A DNA stretch of 64,000 nucleotides from Gymnopilus junonius. Taxonomy: Eukaryota > Basidiomycota > Agaricomycetes > Agaricales > Galerinaceae. Positions within the stretch are counted from its first letter, which is position 1. Every line of letters starts with the position of its first letter. The DNA is taken from NCBI GenBank assembly GCA_015501075.1, contig JADNYJ010000039.1:1-64000 (forward strand). The letters run 5' to 3'. Both the position numbers and the translations under genes were made by a program. Shown here piece after piece: positions 22,578 to 33,786 of this stretch. Below the pieces are notes generated by a model. That model ran no database searches and was not told the DNA's origin. It saw only the letters and a program-made list of their open reading frames with translations.

Positions 22578-23909
22578 ATGCCTACTAGCACTCAATCCGG
22601 CACCCACTGGCCTAGCCAAATGCCCGACTACAGCTATAAATCGTTGGATGAAAGTAAGCATTCCTTGTTAGCAGTATAGCAAAGTCAGAACAAACCTATA
22701 AATCTTTTTGCAGACGATTCCAGGTCAGTTGATCAGCTTCCATATCTCCCTTCCGGGGGCGCCAACAGTCAGTGTACCTCCCAGGCCGAGATGCAAACTG
22801 GCTAAAGGTCACCATTTTTTGCAGACGAAAGCCATCTCCCCGGAATCAACCAATGCCCCACTAGTCCTGCTTCTAGCTTGGACCTAGATGGTCGTGATAT
22901 CGAGAATAGAAATGAATGTAAGCTATTGCTACCGGGTCAGAACCAATGTTTAACAACCCCTTTTTTTGCCAGACGAAAGAGTGTTCGAAGACTTCATCGA
23001 CGTCCCTGCCATTTATGGCTCGGTCTCTTCCTCTTCCTCAGCGTCCGACTCGCCAACTCCGCCTCTGGCTCAAGAGTCCATTGTCGGGGCTATAAATGAC
23101 TGTAGGCATCCCGTACCAATTGCTCGTCATGATCTGACATAAGCTTGTAGACAATGATGTAGTCGAAGAACGCTCCCGTGAAGCGAGAAACGAGTGTCCT
23201 GCGGCCCCTGTGCCGTCGGCTGAGGAGGTACATACCCAGCAGTTCCAATTGTCACACCCACAAGACCACAATGCCACTGGATTTACCGCAGGGACACATC
23301 AGCCGCAGGGACACACACAACTTGGTCCTGATCTCCATCATGGAGAGTCAGGACAACACCACACGTTTATATCTGACCCAGCCGTCACGGCTAGTCGACC
23401 CGTCTCCGGAATCCTCTTAGGGGCTTCTGATGAGCGGGAGCACCAGCAGGACGATACGCAGGGCAGAAGGTAATGTGAAGACACCCTGATTCTCGAAGTG
23501 GAGGCTGACGAGGGTTATTTGCAGCCCGCTGTCGGCGAAAGGTCCTGCAACCGCAGACCCTTTGCCTTCACATGTCAATGTCCCTCTTTTTCATGACGAA
23601 AACGTAGAACAGCCGCAAGCAGCTGAGTGTACACTGACATTCAAATTCTACACCCCCTCTCCAGCGCCATCAGAAGTGCAAAATGCACCACAGGCCACCA
23701 TCCTAACTCAGACCATTAATCCCCTGCCATCTGGTCCGGCAGGCTCGTCGACGTCGTCTCAGAAGACTCTGCAAAAGAGAAAGAGAGAAGACCAAGGAAC
23801 GTCACTGAGGCAGACCAAAAAATTGAAGGAATCCAGCCAGGTCAATCAGGTCCATTGGCAAGTCAAGAAGCGCTGGTTCCTTGCCAAATATTCAAGCAGA
23901 TCTTCATAG
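22578..23909 (+). CDS. Novel multi-exon nuclear-like protein, family member A
   Basis: I do not recognise this family. The model has exons at 22,578-22,653, 22,714-22,767, 22,825-22,917, 22,973-23,101, 23,151-23,469 and from 23,525. The first four introns are all phase 1, and three internal exons are exact multiples of three (54, 93, 129 bp). Each new exon begins at CAG followed by ACGA, ACGA, ACGA or ACAA, so each protein segment opens with Asn/Tyr then Glu/Asp/Asn. The protein is hydrophilic and has no signal peptide or membrane span. A basic cluster near the end (QKRKRE...KKLKES) resembles a bipartite nuclear signal. The 3' end is uncertain: a stop lies at 23,909, but splicing into a Lys/Pro repeat near 23,970 and on to about 24,250 is also possible. 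Confidence 0.6.
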
Positions 23910-24329
23910 ATCCGAGGTCAGTAATGCTTTTCTAAATTCATGAGCAATCACTTATCAGTTGATATCAGTAAACCGAAACCGAAATCGAAACCGAAATCGA
24001 AACGAGACGGCCAGTTCACGTTCGTAGAATGTACCGGTCAGTCCAACAGGAAAGAATTGTTGAATGAGTACGAGGAGAGATATCTGTCAGGAGGTGGGAA
24101 GAGGCTCGAAAGGCATCGCAGTCAGATGGAGGTCAAGATTGTCTGTTTTCGTTGCATTTTTCCTCTTCTGCTCAATGATTCTCACGGGACGTGTCCTCTA
24201 ATAGATTGTATTTCTGTCATCCACTATGTACATATTACTGTAGAGACATCGTCCTAGAGGCGATTGCTTCAAGTTTCTATTCTTTTTTTAGAGAAGAGTA
24301 TCCGTGTTGACGTTTTATATATGATATTT

Positions 24330-26170
24330 ACGTCTTCCAGGGTTTTGATGACCCTGACTCCTTTCTTGGATTCTCGCGCTTTGGGCCTGGCACTGGCTCA
24401 GTAGTGCCAGAGAGGTGAGCAGCCTGTAACACTTTGAAATGAAGACGAGCAGCGTACATCTCATCACCCTTGACATGCTTGACATATGCCATCAGAGTAT
24501 GCGAGGATCTTCGATAGGAGGAAAGATGGGTCAAGGTTATATACGAAGTTGGCGGTGCCGTCTTCATTCTTGGTCAGGCGCTGAATGCTCGATCTTGAAC
24601 GCTTTAGAAATGTAGCTAGTATAAACTTTTAACCGACACTGCAATGACCAGCATAAGAATTGGACTTACTCTCCGATCTCAAACCAGCCTACGCAGTTCA
24701 TAGTAAACCTTCGTTTCCAAATTCCGCACTGTTGCTCAGGAGGATCTTCGTTGCTCAAGATATACAATAGATGAAGCATAAGCCATGCCTCTAAGTCAAT
24801 CTAGAATATGCCCAGATTTCAAGTTAACATTTCAAATCTGACAAAAAAGAAAGGAAAGGACGCACAGGTCTTAAAAGCGAGAAGTCGTTCCATGATGTCG
24901 CACACGGACCCCAACGCAGCGCTGAGCAACCTCCCATCTTCCCCAAGGTCTTTCTGTTTGTCATTCCCCACATTATCAATCATCACTGTCACCGCATCCT
25001 CTTCCTCCTCTTCAGCCTTCCTGTCAGTTAAATTGCCCCTCCTCTTATACTAGACTCGGGGTCCTCACAGTGTTCAACACGCCCATTCGCAATCTAGAAT
25101 TGACGATGTTCAGTCCACCAGGCCGACACAACCCGCGACACCGGCGACTGCTCTCACACACTGACATTCCACAGATCTCGTCCCCACATGATGCTTTGCG
25201 CGGGGAGCACGGCGGATATAAGAAAAAAAATAAGAAGGTCGTTCTTCATTTGACTGAATGCCAAAGAGCAGACGAGCGCTGCTGAAGTTGTTGAGGCCGC
25301 CTGCAAAAGAAATATTAATATCAATTACGTAATCAACAAAGAAGAAAAAACCTGCAGAACAATCGTTCCAGTTTGCCCTCTTCTCACTCGACAGGATCCA
25401 CAGTTTTTGGTTCAGTAGCGTGAATTGGAGTAACTAGATGCTCTAGATATCCTCTGCCGAATGCAAATCAGCGTCGTCTGCCACCAAATAAGCTGCATGT
25501 TGAAACAACGAGAAAGTCAGTAAAACTTAAAGCCGGAAAAGACAGTACAGACATACACAAGAGAGTGGTTTAGCCTAAGACGGCACGGCCCACTTATCAG
25601 AAGCGGTCACCCATTCCTTTCCTTCCATCTTATTTTCGACTTTCCGACTCGGCCTACAAAAGATGGGGGCAAAAAAGCTGCTACTGGGGGGCAATTCAAA
25701 GGCGACTGATGACGGCAATTCAGACGATGAAAAATGTCACTTGTACAGCAGGCGATGCTATCACGGTGGCTTCAGGTATCAACACGCCTATGGGGCACGA
25801 TGTGTGTAAAACTGAAGGAAGAAGCTTGACCATGCGAAGAGGAGGCAGCGTAACCTAGATGAAAGGAGAGAAGGCGTGGCATGGCCAACTACAGCGGCTA
25901 GTGTAATTATAAAAGCGTGAACAGCTGATCTCCTAAAAAAATTCGTCAGTACAGAAAATCGAGTTAGAGAGACGGCCAATTAACTTACAATCTTGATCTT
26001 GCGTCGCCCATTCCCAGAATTCTGCCATTGCAACATTTGCTTTGGCAAAAAGGGGCGAAAGCAGTTTCAATGGCCTATACATAACCAGTCAGCAATTTGT
26101 GCCGCAAGCTATATGAAGAGCTTACCTTACCTCTCCTTTTCCATCGTTGAGTCCCCCGTAGCTTATGGGT
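24330..26170 (-). pseudogene. Decayed partial copy 2 of the ARMC8/GID5 gene
   Basis: Collinear with the intact gene over roughly 29,250-31,210, same strand. Matching blocks include CTCAAACCAGCCTACGCAGTTC (24,679 onward) against 29,461; CCCCAAGGTCTTTCTGTTTG (near 24,936) against 29,755; GCTGAAGTTGTTGAGGCCGC (about 25,281) against 30,112; CACTCGACAGGATCC (25,387) against 30,241; and CTTACCTTACCTCTCC (26,123) against the GC-AG intron region at 31,190. Splice sites are partly retained but frames are broken. It covers about two thirds of the parent. Confidence 0.85.
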
Positions 26171-26480
26171 CAACAGCGAAAATTAGAGCAGCGAGATGCA
26201 CTAAATATCCTCTTTCAAGGTCAGCGTGACGTATATCACCGTCGCCTACCACCAAACACTTTTTAAGTTAAGAAAAAACAAAACAAGAAAGTAAATACAA
26301 AAAACACACACAAGACCGCAAGCCCTTGCCTCAGCCTCAGGGAAGTCGGCTTCGCTCATCACAGGCGGTCACTTATTATTTTCCTTCCGATACCGATTCT
26401 CCGTCTCCGCCTATAAAAGACGGAGGTAAAGGAGCTGCTGCTAGGAGGCAATGCAAAGGCGACTGACGATGTTCCTCATA
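26171..26480 (-). pseudogene. Tandem fragment, copy 3 of the ARMC8/GID5 gene
   Basis: A short second duplication directly attached to copy 2. It repeats the stretch equivalent to 25,440-25,740: GATGCACTAAATATCCTCTTTC against GATGCTCTAGATATCCTCTGCC, then CACAGGCGGTCACTTATT and CTATAAAAGACGGAGG..AAGGAGCTGCTGCTAGG. So one exon region of ARMC8 occurs twice in tandem here, and a fourth time in the intact gene. No coding capacity. Confidence 0.75.
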
Positions 26481-26481
26481 G

Positions 26482-28023
26482 TTAAGCTAACCATGGGTCA
26501 TCTATCAGCTCTGAAGCGGAAGCACGGTTGCTGGGATCAAGCTTGAGGCACCTTCCAAGGAACGCTACGAGCAAGTCCTTGTCTTCCACGTTGGACAAGT
26601 CGTCCGCGGTCCTTTCATCCAGGTAACTTCTTTCACAGGTGATTTGATCCACCCTGTAAAAAAAAGATGGTTGACGCGAAGGGAACGCTTGGATTGTAAA
26701 TATAACGCTAACCATCAGAATCAATAAATCCTTCCTCGATCGTAATTGTTCCTTTGGCCGCATCACGGAAAAGATGTTCGCCCAATAGGCTTTGCATGAG
26801 CCTTAGAAGGTATTTTGGGTCTTAAGCGAGTTCATTTGGAGATCTTGAGTCGGGGAAACGAAATATAGGTTTACTGGCCAGAAGTTCGAATACCTGAAAT
26901 ATCTAATCAATGAGGAAGCACTGAAAAGCTTGTGCGAAACAGTCAAGTGAACCACTCACAGTACATCCTAATGCCCAAACGCCAATGGCTGTGCCATAGC
27001 CAAAACCCAAGACCAGCTCGGGGGCCTAAAGAGCGGGTGAACCCACATTGCCCGGTGAACGCACAATGAAATCATTCCAGGAGCTGTATAATGATATATG
27101 AATTCCCAAGAGTTTGGAACGGCACTCCAATGCAGATGACAACCCACAATGACTGAGGTCAGCTAGGACGACGTGAAGTTCTTGAGGGTTCCTGACATGC
27201 GGTAGCCAAAGCGGAGCCAAACTTCCGTCTCGCCCAACACTGAGCTCTATATTCAGTACGGCTTCAACAATGTCATCTACTTGCGGTCCGAGATTAAAGT
27301 TGCGCCAGATATTCTTGGGCTTGACGTCTATGGATAGTGGGGTACATCAGAGATTTCATAGCATTGGCAACAGATCTCATACCAGAGTGAATGATACCGC
27401 ACTGGCTATGGAGTTAGTCAAGGGCCAGGAGGGTATGTCTCGCGACTTGCTTGACAATTGCTATTGCCAAATGTCTCTCGGGTTCACCACACATATAATC
27501 TTTCATATGCTCTCCGTATAGAGGCGAGGTAATGACCAGATGCTGCGAATCGTCGCAAGTAAAACCATCAAGGCATCCATACACACGGTACCAGCCCGGA
27601 TGTGGAGGACCGTCCATACCCCGTTCTTCATATAGAGGTGTTTGAGGTCAATGCTCAGGCTCTTTGCCCGTGTACGTGTGAAGAAGCATCTGAAATTCAC
27701 TGGCTTGCGATATATCATGTTCCTGTGTAGCTGCCTTATTCAATATCTTGAGAGCCACATACTTGGGGAGACTGAAATACGAATGAGCTTCAATAAGGGA
27801 GGAAGATGAGGAGCTTAATATTACGGGTCGTCAGAGCAATTCCATCCCGTCCAGACAGTTGAGTTAACACCCCAGCCAAGCTTCCGCACGGTTTTGTACC
27901 GTACCTCTCACCCTCATTCCCTTCGATTATTTCCCCAGCATTAACTGTGTAGTAGTCGCTCCTACCGCCGGCTAGCAGCTCTTCGTCGAGCTTAGCCATC
28001 CCTGTCGCTGCACCCGTCGACAT
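26482..28023 (-). pseudogene. SRPK-like protein kinase pseudogene
   Basis: Reading from the ATG at 28,023: LDEELLAGGRSDYYTVN, then after a one-base shift the glycine loop KTVRKLGWGVNSTVW, the Lys strand YVALKILNKA after an intron, SPLYGEHMKDYMCGEPERHL and VVKQVAR-like text. The catalytic loop follows as GIIHS/DVKPKN (HxD rather than HRD, as in SR-protein kinases) and LADLSHC in the DFG position. The C-lobe ends CLKLDPSNRASASELIDDPWLA. At least three in-frame stops and one frameshift occur, for example after EPEH and after LLALD. Domain order and many introns are intact, so loss is fairly recent or partly due to sequence errors. SRPK-type kinases phosphorylate Ser/Arg-rich splicing factors. 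Confidence 0.8.
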
Positions 28024-28561
28024 TCGCCGCGTGGAAGGTATGCTCAGTAGTAGACCGGGTCTCAGAAGCTTGCAGTGCAATCTAAAGGAAGATATTGTCA
28101 TCGAGTGAGGGGTACAGTCGCGGAGAAGTCACCATGTTCCCGAAAATGGATGGAATCAACACGGGTTGATGACATGGCCGTGACACAACTCGGATTTGAC
28201 TCGGATGGTGATGCGGTCATGGTCGACCTAAAAGACTATTACGCCAGAGAATCACTGCTTATACATAATCAACACCAACGCCAAAATAATTAATTATAAG
28301 TGAAGAAGTCCTATCCATGTCGATGCCTTCTTCTTTTTCCAAAAAGTGATCAATGTTGTGGGTTGGCTGCGCGTGGAGGGAAAGGACAAGGAAACGAAGA
28401 CATACATAGAGGATGGAGTATCCGTCTTTCTTACAAATACATATATTTTTATGAAGTATTCCAAGTCCTCTTAACAGAGCAGGACTGTACATTGACTAAC
28501 ACTAAAACCAAATTGACTAGAGAAAGAGAAGTAGAGGTCCGTTATCCTTAGCCAGTCCAAT
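28024..28561. other. Intergenic gap between the kinase pseudogene and ARMC8
   Basis: About 540 bp with no recognisable feature. It is the 3' flank of ARMC8 and the 5' flank of the kinase remnant. Confidence 0.5.
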
Positions 28562-31500
28562 TCAAGTAATATAAGTCTCCCCATGTTCCAACCACTCCAA
28601 CGCCTGCCGCGCTCTCTGCACAACGTCCCTATCATCCTCAAGCGCCATGTGAGATGGCCATGCAGAACCCCGACCCGAGGAACTCGAGGATTGATACCAA
28701 GGTTGATGATGCTGAGAATGATGCTGGTGCATCGACCCTGTCCCTGCCCAGCTGCCATACACACCGGCTGAAGCAGTCCCAGAAGCAGCCGAGCCTCTAA
28801 CGGGGCTTTGCGTCCTCCCTCCCCACCTAACACTAGAGGTGTTAGGCGGGCTAAGACTTATCCCACCTGCATGCCCATGACCAGAACCACCAAGCGAAGG
28901 ACCGTGCCCGCTCCACTCTGTGAATCGCTTGAGGGTGCTCACAATCCCAGCATCGGTCATCTCCTTCCGCCTCCTCGGTTGGCCCTGCACAAGCGTAAGG
29001 ATGCACCCGACCGCAGGCCTTCTCACATCCGAAGAATTTACTGCTCCTCCTGTACTCCCTACTACACCTGAATTACTCCACGACAAAACCGGAGGTAACG
29101 GAGGAAGACCAGGACCTCCCTCGGCAATGCACACTCTCAAGGCACTTAACATCCCTGGAAACCTCATAATTTCCTCTTGCTGCTCTTCGCTGCCATTGGC
29201 CAGGTTCGCAAGGGCAAAGCAAGCTTGAAGTACCACGTCCTCAGACCGGCTCTGCAAGCCCGCGAGGACTTTGGAGAGGAGAAGAGGAGGGTCGAGAGAG
29301 GATAAGACAAGGTTGATGCCTTCTTCGTTTTCCGTCAGGTTGCGTAGGGCGTTGAATGCTTGTTCTTGGATGTCTTCGTCCGGATCAGAGAGGTAGCTAT
29401 TGTCAAATTTCAATGAACATTTCAACAACTAAAATGGGAATGAAACTTACTTTCCAAGCTCAGACCAGCCTACGCAACTCATAATATCTCTCTTTGTCTC
29501 CGTACTGGTCTTCCTCACGAGGTTCTTTACCGCCCACAGTGCATTCAATCTCAGAGGAGGATCGTCTGATCCTCTTAGAATATACACTAGACGGGGCATA
29601 AGCTTTTCCTCCAGGTAAATCTAAGCATCAGTCACAAGTCAGCATTCAAATTCAACGTAGAAAACGACAAAGGAACATACCGGTCTCAAGGGCGAGAAAT
29701 CATTCACAATATTACACACTGCCGCCAATGCAGCGCCCAGCACTCTCCTATCCTCCCCAAGGTCTTTTTGTTTCCCATTCCCTGCACTATCAACCACCAT
29801 CGCATCCTCCGCTCTTTCATTGGCACTTTCCTTCCCCTTCCCGATCGTCAAACTTCCTCCTCCTCCTACACCAAACCCAGGTCCCAACTCCTGGCCCATC
29901 ACAATTCTCAACACATCCATTCCCAAGCCAGAATCGACGATGCTTGTCCGCAAGACCGATACAGCCCGCGACACTGCTCTTACACACTGACATGCCGCAT
30001 ATCTGGTCCCCACATGGCGCTTTGCGCGAAGGGCGCGGGAGATGCAAGGGAGGAGCGAGAGTTCGTCTGTTATTCTCCGCCGAATATCGTCAGAGAGGAG
30101 GGCGAGCGTTGCTAAAGTTGTTAAAGCCGCCTACATAGTGGAATAAAAAGAATATTTGATTACGTAATCGATCAAGAAAATCAGAAGCCCCAAGTACGAA
30201 CCTCGCGTAGGCGGGACAGACTTTCGGGTTCGCCCTCTTCCCACTCGACAGGATCAGCCTGTTTGGGGTTTATAGCTCGAATGAGAGTAGCGAGGTGCTC
30301 TAAGCATCCTCTGTCGAAGGCAGCGTGGCAAAGAGCAGCATCGTCCGCCACCAAATAATCTGCAAGTCGAGAAAGAAGCAAATAGTCAGCAAAAACAAGA
30401 TGGAAATAAAAATGAGAAGCTCACGCAAGATATAACAAGCTCTGGTCTTAGCTTGATACGACTCCGCCCCGCTAGTCATGGAAGCAGCCACGATTCCTGT
30501 CCCTTCGGATACTCCATTTCCGCCCCCAGAAGTGGGCAAAGGAGCTGCTAGGAGACGATTGACAATGTTCATCACCGTCCGGGTGCAATTCTCTTCGAGA
30601 GCCAATTGGGCAGCGGCAATACTATCACGGTGACTTTGGGTGTGACTATGCCCGTGGCTCGGGGTGGGCGTATGGCTAGATGAGGAAGCAGAAGCATGCG
30701 TGGAAGAAGAGGCCGTCGGAGATGTGACGTGGCCAGCTGCAGCCGCCAAAGTAGCCATGGAAGAGTGGGAAGAAGGACTGATGTGAAGAATTGGAGGTAG
30801 GGTGGGGAGACAGGCTCGGATGATGTGAGTTACACTGCAAACACAATATCAGATGGTGGAAAGAGAGGAAGCGTGTAAGCAATGAAGGAAATAAATGTAT
30901 ACTCGCCAGAGACAAGCTGCTAGCTGAACATCGACAGAGCGAGATTTGGTAAATCCGAGTATGTTGGCAAGGTACGGTGGAACTATTTATTAAAGAAATA
31001 CCATCAGGTTATGAAAATGGCGATTGGGTGGCCACATATTAACTTACACTCTTTGTCTGGCGTTGATTTTCCCAGAAATTCCGACACTATAGAATTCTCT
31101 CTCGCAAGAGAAGCAAGCGCGGAGAGAACAGCTTCGACGAGCTATGTGAACAACTCATCAGGCAATGCGCTTTAAAAACTATGTTTAAAGCTTGCCTTGC
31201 TCTCTCTCTCCCTCGATGAATCCCCAAGTAAATCTAACAACCTCCGGGCAACCCATGGGCCTGCAGCAAGGTTCGAGCTCAACGCAGCTGTCTTCTCCCA
31301 CCCTCTCTTCGACTTGGTCGTCACCTCTCGTTGTCTTTCAGAAAGAGGCAACCAATTTGTTACTGCCGCCCTGTGGGCCTTGGAACGGATGGTAGTCGAG
31401 AGCATTTGGGCTATTGAGGTGGCAATATTTGTTGATGACGGAGGTGCTCGCGAAGTTGCAATGGAGGGAGAGGTTAATGATGACGACGATGACCCGGGGA

Positions 31501-32194
31501 GCACAAGGAGGGGAAGATATATATCCAAAGACTCAGCCTATATCCATCCATTCATAAATAAAACATGTATTAAAATTTCATGCAAGAAATGTGCACCTGG
31601 AACAAATATGCGAGGGCTTGCTGGGCCTCAGTCCTAATGAGCGACTTGTCTGGTCTCAGACCCCATATTGAAGGGCCCACAACGTCAGCTATAGATGCAG
31701 CGAGTGCCCTTAATGCCCGCGAGAATGCAGCTCTTAAAGCTGGAGGGTCTGTATGGGTAAAATGCGAAAAGGCATAAAGAAATGCATGATGCGCATTCGC
31801 TCTTAGAAGAACTCCTAGAGCTTCTTCAGATCCTGCAGAGATTCAAATCAAAAATTTATGGATCTCAAGCTTCATACGGCAAAAGAAAGAGTGGACTACA
31901 CACCATAAGACAACGAAGCTACGACGTGAGCTGCCTCAATCCTCAGTGCATCTTGAGCTGCCTTGTCCTGCGCAGAAAGCGGTACTTCCGACGTAGGTGG
32001 GTTCAAACAGTCGATAAGTCTTTGAAGAACAAATTGCTTCTACATGAGCCACCCTGGGATACTCATTGGCACAGACGTGCTTACGTCGACACGAAATGTT
32101 GATCTTTGACGAGCTGGACCTTGGCGAGAGGGTTGCCAATGACTGCATTCTTCGCCTTTTTGAGGCTGGCGACGGTGAGTGTGGGTATCGTCAT
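28562..32194 (-). CDS. GID5: ARMC8/GID5 (VID28), GID/CTLH ubiquitin ligase subunit
   Basis: Armadillo-repeat scaffold of the GID/CTLH E3 ligase, which in yeast recruits substrate receptors that target gluconeogenic enzymes. Eleven exons: 32,194-32,093, 32,039-31,904, 31,832-31,597, 31,537-31,196, 31,141-31,048, 30,982-30,907, 30,834-30,425, 30,359-30,202, 30,130-29,681, 29,620-29,451 and 29,396-28,562. Every junction keeps frame, for 1,002 residues. Family motifs appear in order: SLKKAKNAVIGN at the N-terminus, VVASLSYGSEEALGVLLRAN, REAALTTLATLALLSDDIRR, VRAVSRAVSVLRTSI, NIVNDFSPLRPIYLEEKLMP, LRLNALWAVKNLV, DIQEQAFNALRNLTENEEG, FALANLANGSEEQQEEIM, DAGIVSTLKRF and RARQALEWL. Introns at 31,142-31,195 and 30,835-30,906 are GC-AG. 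For intron 1 a weak GTGTCG donor keeps frame, while a stronger GTAAGC eight bases on does not. Low-complexity inserts make it longer than the animal protein. Confidence 0.9.
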
Positions 32195-33141
32195 CGAGGC
32201 TGAGAGAAATGGTGTCCACAGAACCGTCTCAGCGTGGAAGAGTGAAATCAAGAGGTATTTCGGATCAACGAGCCTTCGGGACAACTCCGCTGTTTCCTTC
32301 TTTACACTGTACTTGCATTCGATGTGTTTTTCGATCAACACTATTACTTTGTGTGCTTACAACGCGGTCAATGAACTGACGCGTATCGACGCTAAGTCGC
32401 TCTCATCTGGACTTGGCCGTATATGATTGGGTGAAAACCCAAGTCAATCGATGAATGTATCCGTCGGTGAATAGATAAGTTGGTGAATGCGCCCATGTCG
32501 AACCTTGCCTCTCGATCTCGAACTTCATCGCGCGCACACACCCAAGGTATAAACACGACATACGTGAATACTGTTCAATTCAAAGTAAAAGTACACACAA
32601 GACATAAACAACAGCTTGGAGGGTAAGATAGAAAAGGAGCAACGAGGGTGGAGTACAGGACGCAGATGGGGGAGAAGGGGGTGCGAGAGACAATAGTAAT
32701 AGTACATGGGGACGACAGATAACTACGCTGCGAATGTTCGAGATACAGAACTACGCAATACTGTACGAGGGCGGACCAAGGTCGAACAAGGTAGTCCAGG
32801 ACGTAAAGGACGAAGTCGACGAGTCTTGAGAGGTCTCCACCTATCGAGGACAGACAGCATTAGTTAAAAGTAAAAAGCGAAAAGGAAAAGAAAAAGACGA
32901 ACTTGAACAACGGTCTACAACGTCGGCATCCACAACGAGCTAATAGATAGGACGAGTGCGACAAACAAAAGGGGGATGGGGGGAGCGAGTGCGATGAGAA
33001 GATATGAGACGAGATGAAGAAGATACGAGAAGAGAAAAGCCAAAAAGTGGTGTCGTGGTGGGGGAAGTGAGCAGCGAGGGAAAGGGCCGTTGAAGAGAAG
33101 TCCACTACCCGTCGAGCTTGCTTGCCGAGCTCGCGACATAC
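32195..33141. other. ARMC8 5' flank, no gene recognised
   Basis: No domain on either strand. The first 200 bp upstream of the ARMC8 start should hold its promoter, but no clear TATA box is visible. Confidence 0.5.
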
Positions 33142-33786
33142 TTACTGGACGACGTCGTAGATGTAGCTGCCGGGGTACTTGTGCTTGATCTGCTCCTCAA
33201 TCCACCAGTAGGGGGTAAGGTATGTGATATCCGTCTCATCGGTAGGGCCTCTCCACCGGTGAGGATTCCGACGATGCGGCCATCCCTAGCGAGGATGATG
33301 GAGCCAGAATCGCCAGCATCGGAAAACTTGCCGTGTTTCTTGTCGTAGGGCAGGATGGCGATCTCGATGGAGGTGTGCTTGATGCCGTACTCGGGGTAGT
33401 GGCGAGTGAAGGATTCGAGACAGTTAGCGCGACCAACGGTGGTCCCGGTGGTCGTGCCGTTCTTCACAACGAAGAGGCACTTGCTACCGTCGGCTTCAAG
33501 GTTCTGGGGGTTTCGGATCTCCTGGTCCGGGACGACTCCAGAGGCTTGGAGGAGACCTTTCGCAGGGTTTCGTGCATCATCAGAGGTCCGTGCCTACTAA
33601 TTGACTTCCAGTTTCTCACCTAATTTCAACAAGGCTACCAACCAGCTCTTCAAGGTGCTCCCGTGTCTGGATTCCGTGAAGAAGAGGTCGTAACGCCGCT
33701 TCTGCAGTATGAAGGACTTCCCGTGCAGGAACGGTCATTGTTGGTGGTGTCGGGAGCTGTGCCTGCATTTCCAGTGGGTTTGACAT
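33142..33786 (-). pseudogene. Trypsin-fold (PA clan) protease-like gene, frameshifted
   Basis: Starts at ATG 33,786 with a helical N-terminus (REVLHTAEAALRPLLHGIQT, EELVGSLVEIR). After an intron or a frame change come VVKNGTTTGTTVGRAN, then the serine-protease-like motif FSDAGDSGSIILARDGRIVGILTGG. Here GDSGS matches the nucleophile box of trypsin-fold enzymes. Beyond LTGG the expected ending (DITYLTPYWWIEEQIK and YIYDVV) is one base out of frame, with a stop at 33,142. Another one-base slip lies near 33,535. Similar proteins are widespread in Agaricomycetes without assigned substrates. Called pseudogene with reserve, because single-base errors could explain both shifts. Confidence 0.65.

Larger units (their letters stand above)
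22187..24120. repeat. Inverted segmental duplication, copy A
   Basis: This segment matches the complement of 46,223-48,116. Similarity is strongest upstream of the genes: 22,187-22,340 against the complement of 47,970-48,120, and 22,350-22,580 against 47,730-47,960. It includes a shared ATTTTCTCATTGATAGCGAT and GATCATCATAGCGGAGGAAC. It weakens in the exons. The two copies lie about 22 kb apart and face each other. Confidence 0.88.
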
